DNA from: an uncultured cyanobacterium
GTDB lineage: Bacteria > Cyanobacteriota > Cyanobacteriia > Cyanobacteriales > Nostocaceae
Direction: 5' to 3'
NCBI GenBank assembly: GCA_903848645.1
Contig: CAINGU010000098.1
Location: 30,700-94,699, forward strand
Length of the DNA stretch: 64,000 bases
Shown: positions 34,854-42,880 of the stretch, piece after piece
Layout: each line of letters starts with the position of its first letter
Position numbering within the stretch: position 1 is the first letter of the stretch
The notes under the pieces: model-generated
The model's database searches: none
The model's input: the letters and a program-made list of their open reading frames with translations, nothing else
Told to the model about the DNA's origin: nothing
Position numbers and translations under genes: made by a program

Positions 34854-35852
34854 ATGGATGTAGAAGTTGCCATTACCCTAGTAGATAGTCTTGTTTTTCA
34901 AGAAACTGGTCAACATCTTAGTAGTATTGAAATCAATTTATTGCGGGGAATTTGGCTAAATCAATCTTATGAAGAACTAACAGAAACTTGTTATTGTTCA
35001 ATTGCTCATCTCAAGATGGTAGGCTCTGCATTTTGGACTTTACTATCGAAAATTTTCGGAGAAAAAGTCACTAAAAGAAAGGTGCGTGCAATTCTAGAAT
35101 CCTATTACCAAGATAGAAAAACAGGGAAATTAAGAAAGGGGAGAAAAAGCATAGGAGACAATAGATTTCTCAGAAGATGGGATGACATAAAAACGAATAA
35201 ATCGGTAGGAAAAGCTAATTCTTGGTTTCATTCTGATTTATTACTCCGGCTTACCGATAGACTAGACCACTCCTTAAAGACTATTCCTACTTGTGTTGAT
35301 GCTGATCTGAGTCAATTTAAGTCCCTGACTGAAAAACTGCGACTTATATGCAGCTTGAGCGCAGATAACTATCCTTATACCCCCACTACTCTAGATATTC
35401 TCGATATTTGTCGCAATTTACTTGATGATTTTCAGGTTGATTTCCCCCACCGGAAGATTACTCTCTCACTTTTTGAAGAGCCTGTTCTACCCCATTACAA
35501 TCTCAGTCTGATCACCTTGATTGATGAACAGCTAGTGCGATATATTCTTAAACATTTATTATTCAATGCTCTACAGTATTCTGCTTCTGAAAGTCTCGTT
35601 ACCTTGGATGTGAATGTAGAAGCAGAACAGGGAATTTTAACTATAGCAGATCAAGGAGTTGGTATTCCTCCAGAAGAATTAGAGCAGATTTTTCAGCCTT
35701 TTTATTGTGCCACCAATGCCCGTCAATGGTCAGGAGATGGCTTAGGATTATCTATTGTGCAAAAAAGTATAGGACTTCATCGGGGTGATATTTCTGTGGC
35801 TAGTGAAGTAGATAATGGCTCGATTTTTACAGTAATATTACCAATTGTTTGA
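34854..35852 (+). CDS. HTH-HATPase kinase-like protein (vMAP-type N-terminus)
   Basis: The first 85 residues (MDVEVAITLVDSLVFQETGQ, then LLRGIWLNQSYEELTETC and GEKVTKRKVRAILES) match the N-terminal HTH common in cyanobacterial vWA-MoxR-associated and signal proteins. The C-terminal part is a GHKL ATPase: N-box HLLFNALQYS, G1 IADQGVGIPPEELEQIF, G2 SGDGLGLSIVQKS and SIFTVILPIV at the end. The middle (about 120-200) should dimerise, but no H-box such as SHELRTP is present; His residues in the region do not sit in a known context. It may be a kinase with an unusual phospho-site, or an ATPase that is not a kinase. 332 residues, cytosolic. Confidence 0.82.
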   Translation: MDVEVAITLVDSLVFQETGQHLSSIEINLLRGIWLNQSYEELTETCYCSIAHLKMVGSAFWTLLSKIFGEKVTKRKVRAILESYYQDRKTGKLRKGRKSIGDNRFLRRWDDIKTNKSVGKANSWFHSDLLLRLTDRLDHSLKTIPTCVDADLSQFKSLTEKLRLICSLSADNYPYTPTTLDILDICRNLLDDFQVDFPHRKITLSLFEEPVLPHYNLSLITLIDEQLVRYILKHLLFNALQYSASESLVTLDVNVEAEQGILTIADQGVGIPPEELEQIFQPFYCATNARQWSGDGLGLSIVQKSIGLHRGDISVASEVDNGSIFTVILPIV

Positions 35853-35872
35853 ATATTAGGAATAGGGACTAA

Positions 35873-36018
35873 TCTATATATTGTCATTCATAATTATTCA
35901 ATATCCTGTCATTCCCGCGAAGGCGGGAATCCATAAAAACCTATATGATAGTCAAATCTGTATATTGTCATTCATAATCATTCAATATCCTGTCATTCCC
36001 GCGAAGGCGGGAATCCAT
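35873..36018. repeat. 84-bp direct repeat with GCGAAGGCGGGAAT palindromes (two copies)
   Basis: Two copies (35873-35956 and 35957-36018, the second shorter) each contain tcattcataat, caatatcctgtcattcccg and the palindrome attcccgc-gaag-gcgggaat. The palindromes are at 35908-35933 and 35992-36017. They sit directly before the GIY-YIG gene. Confidence 0.9.
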
Positions 36019-36026
36019 AGACACCC

Positions 36027-36287
36027 ATGAACAACTACTTCATTTATATTCTTGCTAGTAAAAGAAACGGTACACTTTATATCGGTGTAACCAACGATTT
36101 AATCCGTCGAATCTATGAACATAAAAACGACTTAATCAAAGGCTTTACCCAGAAATACCAAGTCCACAACCTAGTCTACTATGAACAAACTGAAAGTATA
36201 GAAACGGCTATTACTAGAGAAAAACAACTGAAGAAATGGCGTAGAGAGTGGAAAATCACCCTGATTGAAAATATGAATCCAACCTGA
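36027..36287 (+). CDS. GIY-YIG nuclease family protein
   Basis: An 86-residue single-domain protein. The signature appears as FIYILASKRNGTLYIGVTND, followed by LIRRIYEHKNDLIKGFTQKY with the conserved Arg and the usual Glu further on (TAITREKQLKKWRREWK). Single-domain members (UPF0213/YhbQ-like) are small DNA endonucleases. It starts 9 bp after the second attcccgcgaaggcgggaat palindrome, and an inverted copy lies 33 bp after its stop (36321-36345), so gene plus palindromes look like one mobile cassette. Confidence 0.9.
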   Translation: MNNYFIYILASKRNGTLYIGVTNDLIRRIYEHKNDLIKGFTQKYQVHNLVYYEQTESIETAITREKQLKKWRREWKITLIENMNPT

Positions 36288-36320
36288 GAGGATCTGTATC
36301 AAAAATTGTTATGATGTTTT

Positions 36321-36345
36321 GGATTCCCGCTTTCGCGGGAATGAC
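36321..36345. repeat. Inverted copy of the GIY-YIG flanking palindrome
   Basis: ggattcccgctttcgcgggaatgac is the reverse complement (one or two mismatches) of gtcattcccgcgaaggcgggaatcc at 35908 and 35992. It closes the cassette on the right side. Confidence 0.9.
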
Positions 36346-36853
36346 AGATTCCAAAAATGACAGTCTAAAAAATACAGTCTCAAATTTGCGGATATGATAG
36401 TCGCTTACCATAAATTATCTAATTTGTCAAATGCAGTTTTTGTGTTCTAACAAACGCACACAAAAAGTTGTCTCAACAAATTCTAGTAAAGTGGTTAAGT
36501 TTTGTATCGTTTACCTTATGATCTTTTTCAAACCAAGATATAGCAAGGCTTTTAGGATTATCTATTCAGCAAAGTTGGCAAATGGACATAATTACCCTGA
36601 TTATGAAATTCTCAAGAATTATAGCAAATCGCTGAAAGTATTGCAACCTCGTTGCCAAATAAAAATATTTCTCAATTAATTATTAAGAAAATATAAAGAG
36701 AAAGTTATATTAATTCGATTTTTTAAATCTATTTGTTATCCATAAATAATTTTTACTTATCAATCAAACAGTCGTGTCAGCATTTTCCTTCTATAAGGAT
36801 ACAAAACTACGCTAGGATTAGACATTTGAATTTCGGTAATATAACTAGCATTT
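36346..36853. other. Intergenic region with possible gene remnants
   Basis: About 500 bp. The text ttaggattatctattcagcaaag at 36552-36574 resembles the G2 motif region of a HATPase gene (compare 35744), so part of this stretch may be kinase debris. An 82-codon frame (36431-36679) has no family features and is not called. Confidence 0.4.
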
Positions 36854-38155
36854 ATGTCTAATTACTCAAAACAACTAAAATACTTTCAGAAAAAAAGTAG
36901 ATTGCTGATCATATTGATGGCTTTACTTTTAGGGTTTTTACTATTTTTAAATTTTGGGATAAATAGTAGCTATAGCTCTCAGGTTGAATCTTCTATTAAA
37001 CCAGTTATTTTAACGAATAAATACACAGAATATCCTATCGGATTAAATCTAGAGATACTAGAAGATAAGAGTCAAAAATTAACCATTAATGAGATTACTT
37101 CCCCAGAGTTTTCAAGTCAATTTATATCTAACCACAAAGAGACTCCTAATTTGGGTTTGACTACGAGTAATATCTGGGTAAGGTTTTCAGTAAAAAATGA
37201 AGCGGATGCAGAAAAAAAGTGGTTATTGGTACTCAATGATGCGCGGATGACTGATATTCAGGTTTATCTACCTTCTCAGTTTAAATCAGGTTTTATAGTT
37301 AAAGAAACTGGGAAATATTTTCCTTTTAAGACTAGAGAAATTCCTCATCGTAATTTTATTTTTAACTGTTATAATTTTGTGAAGTTGATGGGAGGTGAGA
37401 TTACTGTTAACAGTGTTGTGGGAAAGGGAACAATTTTTAGCTTTTTTATCTCTGCGATTGAGGTGAATAATCGTGAAATACAAAGTCAACCAGTATTAAA
37501 ACGAGTGATAGCTTTAGAACCCAATCAACCCTATTATAAGATTTTAATTGTAGATGATAAAATACCCAACCGTCGGTTACTTTTTAAACTACTACAACCG
37601 CTAGGATTTGATGTTAAAGAGGCAAGTAATGGACAAGAAGCAATTGATATTTGGCAACAATGGTATCCTGATCTAATTTTCATGGATCTGAGAATGCCTG
37701 TGATGGATGGATATCAAGCAACAAAGCAAATCAAAGCTACACCTCAAGGACAGGCTACTCCAATTATTGCTGTTAGCTCCAGTGTTTTAGAAGAACAACA
37801 AGTGCTAGTTCGTTCGGCTGGTTGTGATGCTTTTATTCGCAAACCTTTCAATGATATGGAGATATTTGAAACCTTACACCAACATTTAGGAGTGCGTTAT
37901 ATTTATGAGTCTTCTGAGTGTGTCCAGTTGCCAATTTCTGAAAAATTGCTCACTTCCAAGGATTTAAACCCATTAGGTGAAGAATGGTTAAATCAAATGT
38001 ATTTAGCTATCCTCAAGGGGGATATAATGTTGGCATCGGATTTGATTGCAAAAATTCCCATTGATCATCAAGTGTTAGCTGATCAATTTACTCAATTGTT
38101 AGATCAGTATGCTTTTGAGCAAATATTGAAGTTAACCGGAATTAATAATGAATGA
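36854..38155 (+). CDS. Collapsed hybrid sensor protein (DISMED2 + kinase tail + receiver)
   Basis: A 433-residue chimera. Residues 15-40 form a membrane segment. Residues 45-175 look like a 7TMR-DISMED2 extracellular domain (NIWVRFSVKNEADAEKKWLL, ending REIPHRNFIFN). Directly after it comes YNFVKLMGGEITVNSVVGKG, the tail of a HATPase domain, then a receiver (about 225-345: ILIVDDKIPNRR, LIFMDLRMPVMDGYQ, FIRKPFND) and a C-terminal helical segment. The 7TM region, dimerisation domain and most of the ATPase domain are missing, as expected from an in-frame deletion of a larger hybrid kinase. The receiver may still be functional. The next receiver gene overlaps its end by 4 bp. Confidence 0.85.
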   Translation: MSNYSKQLKYFQKKSRLLIILMALLLGFLLFLNFGINSSYSSQVESSIKPVILTNKYTEYPIGLNLEILEDKSQKLTINEITSPEFSSQFISNHKETPNLGLTTSNIWVRFSVKNEADAEKKWLLVLNDARMTDIQVYLPSQFKSGFIVKETGKYFPFKTREIPHRNFIFNCYNFVKLMGGEITVNSVVGKGTIFSFFISAIEVNNREIQSQPVLKRVIALEPNQPYYKILIVDDKIPNRRLLFKLLQPLGFDVKEASNGQEAIDIWQQWYPDLIFMDLRMPVMDGYQATKQIKATPQGQATPIIAVSSSVLEEQQVLVRSAGCDAFIRKPFNDMEIFETLHQHLGVRYIYESSECVQLPISEKLLTSKDLNPLGEEWLNQMYLAILKGDIMLASDLIAKIPIDHQVLADQFTQLLDQYAFEQILKLTGINNE

Positions 38156-38568
38156 ATGAAACAAACTTGAAAAAAGCCAGGATTTTAATAATTGATGACA
38201 ACCCTGCTAATTTAAAATTGTTAACCAAAATGTTATCTGAACATAGCTATTGTGTGCGGATTGCTCCTAGTGCTAAATTAGCTATTAATAGTATTATGGC
38301 TGAACCTCCTGATTTAATTCTTCTCGATATTAAAATGCCAGAAATGGATGGCTATGAAGTTTGTCAGCAAATCAAAGCCAATCAGGAAACCTGTGATATT
38401 CCGGTGATTTTTATTAGTGGATTGGAAGATGTGATTGATAAAGTCAAAGCTTTTGAAATGGGAGGTGTTGATTATATTGTCAAACCCTTTGCAACTTTAG
38501 AAGTTATCGCTAGAGTGGAACATCAATTACAAATGATCAAAAAAATTCAAGAATCGAAACACGATTAA
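38152..38568 (+). CDS. Single-domain response regulator
   Basis: A 138-residue receiver: ILIIDDNPANLKLLTKML, phospho-acceptor Asp in LILLDIKMPEMDGYEV and Lys in DYIVKPFATLEVIARV. It has only a short C-terminal helix (EHQLQMIKKIQESKHD), where relatives usually continue into a coiled coil and an output domain. It may thus be the truncated head of a longer regulator. ATGA overlap (4 bp) with the preceding gene suggests translational coupling and partnership with that protein's kinase ancestor. It converges on sbcC. Confidence 0.9.
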   Translation: MNETNLKKARILIIDDNPANLKLLTKMLSEHSYCVRIAPSAKLAINSIMAEPPDLILLDIKMPEMDGYEVCQQIKANQETCDIPVIFISGLEDVIDKVKAFEMGGVDYIVKPFATLEVIARVEHQLQMIKKIQESKHD

Positions 38569-38607
38569 AAGAAATGAAGTATGGATTGAGACTTTTCAAA
38601 CACCCTC

Positions 38608-41600
38608 TTACATTAATAATTGTAATTGTGAACCTTGTTGATTTTTACTAACTTCAATTCTGGCTTGAAAGGCTTCTTTAAGGTGGGGCATATGGGTGAC
38701 AGTGAGGATACAGGCAAAATCGGAGGATATGGCGTTAATGGCAGCAATTAAGCGATCGCATCCTTCCCCGTCTTGAGTTCCAAATCCTTCATCTACTACT
38801 AATAATTGTAATGATGCCCCTGCCCTTTGTGCTAATAATTTTGCTAAAGCTAAACGAATAGCAAAGTTAATTCTAAAAGCTTCCCCTCCCGAATAAGTCT
38901 CATAGGATCTCGTTCCTCTGGAATCAGCAATTAAAATATCTAATGTATCTATTAATTTAGCATTTTTCTTGCTGGATTTGCCACTTCGTCCCGCTTTTTG
39001 GGTGATAAATTGGACGTGAAATTGATTCGCACTCAATCGAGAAAGTAATTGATTAGCTTCTGCTTCTAATTGAGGTAAAATATTTTCAATCATTAAAGCT
39101 TGAATCCCATTTTTACCAAAAGCTTGAGCTAATTCCTGATAAACACGCTGTTGTTGTTTACAAGTTTGTAACTGTTGGATTTCTTGTTCATACTGATTTT
39201 GTAAAATTTCCAATTGCAGCGACATTTGTTTTAATTGCCCCAACTGAGATATTTTATTATCTAATTCCCGTCTGCGATTGGCTAATTGTTGTTCTAAAGT
39301 ATTAATTTGGGCTGTTGGATTATCACTTGCAGATAATTGTTTAACAATATCATCAATTTGTTGAGTTAAAATCTCTCTTTCCTTAACAATTTTTTGGCGT
39401 GAATCTTCTAAATCTTGCCATTTATTATTTAATTGAGGATATTGTTCTTGTGCTGATAATAATTGTTGATGACGTAATTGCCAACCTTGCCCTTGTCGCA
39501 CACCTTGACGCAGGTAATTATGCTGTTCTGAACTATAGGCAATTTCTGCAATTTGCTGTTCTAAATTAGCGATTTCTTTCGCACAATCAGAATCAGTTTG
39601 TCCCTGTTGCAGTTGCAATTGCAATTGAGCAATATTAGCTGACAATTCTGGTTTTCTAGCTATTAATTGTCCTTGGCGTTTTAAGGCATCCTTAATTTGT
39701 CCTTGTTTAATTTCTGCCCAACGCCATCTTTCCACCTCACTACGGGCGAGAGCGTGGTCTTGCTCACTATAATTAAGTTGTTGGAGATATTGATCTAATT
39801 CCTGAATTTCTGCTTGTTTTTCGGGGGCATAATCACCAGTTTCTAACGAACGTTCTAAATATTGTTTTTCGGCAATTATTTGTAATAACTGTTGTTGGAC
39901 ATCACTTGTAGCTTGCAACTGTGCTGCTAATTGTCCCCGTTGTTCACGCAATGAATCATAACCTGATAACTTTTGAGATATTTCTCGATATTCCTGTCTG
40001 AGTACCTGAATTTCCCGATCTGAAACCGCCATTTGTTCTCGCACTACCCAAAATTGTCCTTGGGTATCTTCATATTCTAATTGGGTTTTTTCGATAACTT
40101 TACTCCAATGATGTTCGTCTAAAGGACGTTCACACAAAGGACAACTAGCATCGGGATTTTGTAACATTTGCAATTTCTGTTCTAGTTCCCCCAACAACCT
40201 TTCATAATCTCGTTGATGAGCTTGCAAACGTTCAATAAAATGTCGTCTTTCCTGTCCTTTTTCCTGGACTCTTTGCAAATAAACTTTCTTCTTTTCTAAT
40301 TCTTCAATTTGCGTTCCTATTTCTATGACTGCTTGTTGTAATTGGGGTTGACGATGATGTTGATTTTGCAGTTGTTTTTCTGTAGCTTGCATTTGCTCCA
40401 ATCGGGCTACTAAACTAGCATGAGTGCGATCTAATTGAGTTTGCAAACTTGCCCTTTGTTGTAATAATGGCGTTACTTGCATTTGCAATTGATCCAAATT
40501 AGCTAAATGCTGACGGGCGTTATTTAATTGTAATAAAGCTGTTTCTATATCCCCAGATTTACTCAGAGTTTGGGCAATTTCTTGTTCTTGCTGTTCCAAA
40601 GCTGCTAATTGAGCCTCAGCTTGTTGGAATTGACGTTCTAAATCTTGAGTTTGTTTATATAGCTGCTGTTGTTTTTGTTGTTTTAAATTAGTAGCGCGGG
40701 TATGTTGTTCAAATTTAGCAGCAAAGATTTCTTCTTGGGATTGCAGATTTTGATATTGAGTATAACCAGCTTGAATATCAGCTTGTTGATTGATAATCTT
40801 TTCTAAATCTGTTAATTGCAATTTTACAGATAATTGTTCTTGTTGTAAGCGATCGCTGTCTTGGCTAAGATTATCATATCGTTGCCGCACAAAATTTAAT
40901 TGTTGTTCCCAACTTTGCCGTTGATGTTGGATAACTTGTAAACTTTGTAATTGAATATTCTCAAAAGCTTGTACCTGTTGTAAATTATTTAGTTGTGCTT
41001 CTAACTCAGCGCGTTGGCTTTCCGTTGTTTCCCGTTGTTGAAGTTGAACTTTGATATTTTCCAAAGAACGCTCTAACTCTTCCCCACGTCCTTTATAAAG
41101 TTTAGAACTATCCTTAGCGCGTTCTTCCAACTCATCATACTGATTTAGTTTTAATAACTCCGCTAAAATTTCCTTGCGTTCAGCGGGACGTTTGAGCATA
41201 AATTCATCGGCTTTCCCTTGACGCAAATAAGCCGAATTAATAAAAGTCTCATAATCTAGCTTAATATGTTCGAGAATTACATCCTGAGTGGCTTTTAAGC
41301 CCTTACCAGTCAAAGCTCGAAACCCAGAAGGAGTTTCAATTTGAAATTCTAAAATGCTAGTTCCACCCCTGACCCGGTTGCGAATTACCCGATAAGTTTG
41401 CTGACCACTTTGGAAAGTGAAATCAATTCGGACTTCTTTAGCTCCAGAATGAATTACATCATCTTCAACAGTAGCACGGCTTTCACCCCAAATTGCCCAA
41501 GTGATAGCTTCTAAAAGGGAAGATTTTCCTGAACCATTAGAACCACAAATACACGCCGTATGCAAGCCGCTAAAATCTAAAGCTGCGTCACGGTAACTGA

Positions 41601-41634
41601 GAAAATTTTTAATGATAAGTTGGACTGGAATCAT
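38608..41634 (-). CDS. sbcC: Exonuclease subunit SbcC (Rad50-like)
   Basis: The ATPase of the SbcCD nuclease, which cuts hairpins and blocked DNA ends during repair. The 1008-residue protein has Walker A GSNGSGKSS (31-39) after the usual IKNFLSYRD opening, two very long Gln-rich coiled coils, the zinc hook CPLC (Cys498 and Cys501), then the ABC signature SGGEAFRINFAIRLALAKLL, Walker B LLVVDEGFGTQDGEG and the His-switch region TVTHMPHLKEAF. All motifs look intact. No sbcD gene is in the window. Confidence 0.97.
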   Translation of the reverse strand: MIPVQLIIKNFLSYRDAALDFSGLHTACICGSNGSGKSSLLEAITWAIWGESRATVEDDVIHSGAKEVRIDFTFQSGQQTYRVIRNRVRGGTSILEFQIETPSGFRALTGKGLKATQDVILEHIKLDYETFINSAYLRQGKADEFMLKRPAERKEILAELLKLNQYDELEERAKDSSKLYKGRGEELERSLENIKVQLQQRETTESQRAELEAQLNNLQQVQAFENIQLQSLQVIQHQRQSWEQQLNFVRQRYDNLSQDSDRLQQEQLSVKLQLTDLEKIINQQADIQAGYTQYQNLQSQEEIFAAKFEQHTRATNLKQQKQQQLYKQTQDLERQFQQAEAQLAALEQQEQEIAQTLSKSGDIETALLQLNNARQHLANLDQLQMQVTPLLQQRASLQTQLDRTHASLVARLEQMQATEKQLQNQHHRQPQLQQAVIEIGTQIEELEKKKVYLQRVQEKGQERRHFIERLQAHQRDYERLLGELEQKLQMLQNPDASCPLCERPLDEHHWSKVIEKTQLEYEDTQGQFWVVREQMAVSDREIQVLRQEYREISQKLSGYDSLREQRGQLAAQLQATSDVQQQLLQIIAEKQYLERSLETGDYAPEKQAEIQELDQYLQQLNYSEQDHALARSEVERWRWAEIKQGQIKDALKRQGQLIARKPELSANIAQLQLQLQQGQTDSDCAKEIANLEQQIAEIAYSSEQHNYLRQGVRQGQGWQLRHQQLLSAQEQYPQLNNKWQDLEDSRQKIVKEREILTQQIDDIVKQLSASDNPTAQINTLEQQLANRRRELDNKISQLGQLKQMSLQLEILQNQYEQEIQQLQTCKQQQRVYQELAQAFGKNGIQALMIENILPQLEAEANQLLSRLSANQFHVQFITQKAGRSGKSSKKNAKLIDTLDILIADSRGTRSYETYSGGEAFRINFAIRLALAKLLAQRAGASLQLLVVDEGFGTQDGEGCDRLIAAINAISSDFACILTVTHMPHLKEAFQARIEVSKNQQGSQLQLLM

Positions 41635-41939
41635 TCAGGCTATAGCGCCACATTTACAATTTTGAAAGTTAACAGTACAGATGCACTTAGTTTTTAGTTT
41701 AGCTATCTAATCAGCAGGTTTCTAGTCTTGAAGACATCAATTTTACAAAAATTTACAATACAAAGACGTTTTTTTTCATATTTCCAGGAGCAGGGAAGAA
41801 AATTAACATCCTTTGAGAAAGGTGAGGAAATGGGAGCAGTAATTTCAATAATCATACTGAAAATTGTCAAGATTTCCCAAGAAACTATCCCAGTTAATCC
41901 ACGTCATCTCATATATCACATATTATTGGCAATTCTATC
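41635..41939. other. Intergenic region between divergent genes
   Basis: About 305 bp between sbcC and the secreted protein gene. A 71-codon TTG frame (41728-41943) runs into the next gene and lacks family features, so it is not called. Promoters for both genes must be here. Confidence 0.5.
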
Positions 41940-42611
41940 ATGAGTCTTTCTATTCGTTGGCAACCTAGCACCGCTGCACTCATGGCCATAGCCATTACCA
42001 CTGGTGCAGCTACCCCCTTACTATCCTTTGCTCCGGCTCTTGCACAATACAATCTTAATCAATCTCGGACAATTAGTATTCCCTCTGGTGTAACTTTACC
42101 TGTCAGCTACGACAAAGATAAAGTTAGTGTCAAACCTGGAGAAACATTACCCTTAACCCTAAAAATATCTGACAATATTACTGATAGCAACAAAAATATC
42201 TTGATTCCTGCTAATACTCAAGTTGTCGGTGAATTACAACCAGTTAACCCAACTTCTGGAAATAACCAGCAAGGTGTCCGTTTTGTAGCTCAACAATTAG
42301 TATTTCCTTCTGGACAAACACAACAGATTTCTGCTAACTCCAAAACTATCACCCAAACAGAAACAATTACCAAGGGACCAAGCACTGGACAAATAGCAAC
42401 TGATGCTGCTATTGGTGCAGGTGCAGCTAGTGTAATCGCCTTGCTCACAGGTAACAAAAAAATTGAAGTTTTAGAGCCTGTAGGTGGTGCAGTAGCAGGG
42501 GCTGCGGCTAGTGTACTATTGCGGAAAAAAAAATCTGATGTTTTTGTGATTAGACCAACACAAGATTTAGCTATTACCCTCACTTCAAATTTAGTTATAA
42601 CTCGTCAATAG
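41940..42611 (+). CDS. Secreted glycine-zipper protein, paralogue of the SLH protein's C-terminal domain
   Basis: A 223-residue protein with a Sec signal peptide (STAALMAIAITTGAATPLLS, cleavage after APALAQ). The mature part has beta-type segments (ISIPSGVTLPVSYDKDKVSV, ILIPANTQVVGELQPV, VRFVAQQLVFPSG), then a Gly/Ala-rich stretch (ATDAAIGAGAASVIALL and VGGAVAGAAASVLL) typical of glycine zippers. It is clearly paralogous to residues about 240-413 of the next gene, from IPQGTIVPV to the end. Probably periplasmic or outer-membrane associated; function unknown. A hairpin terminator follows. Confidence 0.8.
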   Translation: MSLSIRWQPSTAALMAIAITTGAATPLLSFAPALAQYNLNQSRTISIPSGVTLPVSYDKDKVSVKPGETLPLTLKISDNITDSNKNILIPANTQVVGELQPVNPTSGNNQQGVRFVAQQLVFPSGQTQQISANSKTITQTETITKGPSTGQIATDAAIGAGAASVIALLTGNKKIEVLEPVGGAVAGAAASVLLRKKKSDVFVIRPTQDLAITLTSNLVITRQ

Positions 42612-42646
42612 ACTTAACTTAATGAAGTTGTGAATTTAATGATGTG

Positions 42647-42691
42647 AATAAAGCGATTGTTCCCGAAATTATGGTGAGCTATCGCTTTATT
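42647..42691 (+). terminator. Rho-independent terminator candidate
   Basis: AATAAAGCGAT and ATCGCTTTATT form an 11-bp stem with a 23-nt loop, 36 bp after the stop at 42611, followed by tttat. Confidence 0.6.
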
Positions 42692-42880
42692 TTATATAAT
42701 AACTATTCTCAATCTCTAGAGGTATATGCAATTAAACAAAAAATGCTAAGTTAGCTGATGTACTATGCCTATGTAAGTTGTTAATTGATTTATTGTGACA
42801 TCGAAAATAATGGGAACTATCTATTTTGAGCAGTGTCTGTATTATTAACCACAAAAAATCAATTTAGAGGGATAAAATAA

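Noticed and set aside
36431..36679. 82-codon plus-strand frame
   Set aside because: Low-complexity basic product; the DNA looks like debris of a kinase gene and spacer.
41728..41943. 71-codon plus-strand frame before the secreted protein gene
   Set aside because: It overlaps the well supported start at 41940 in another frame and has no family features.
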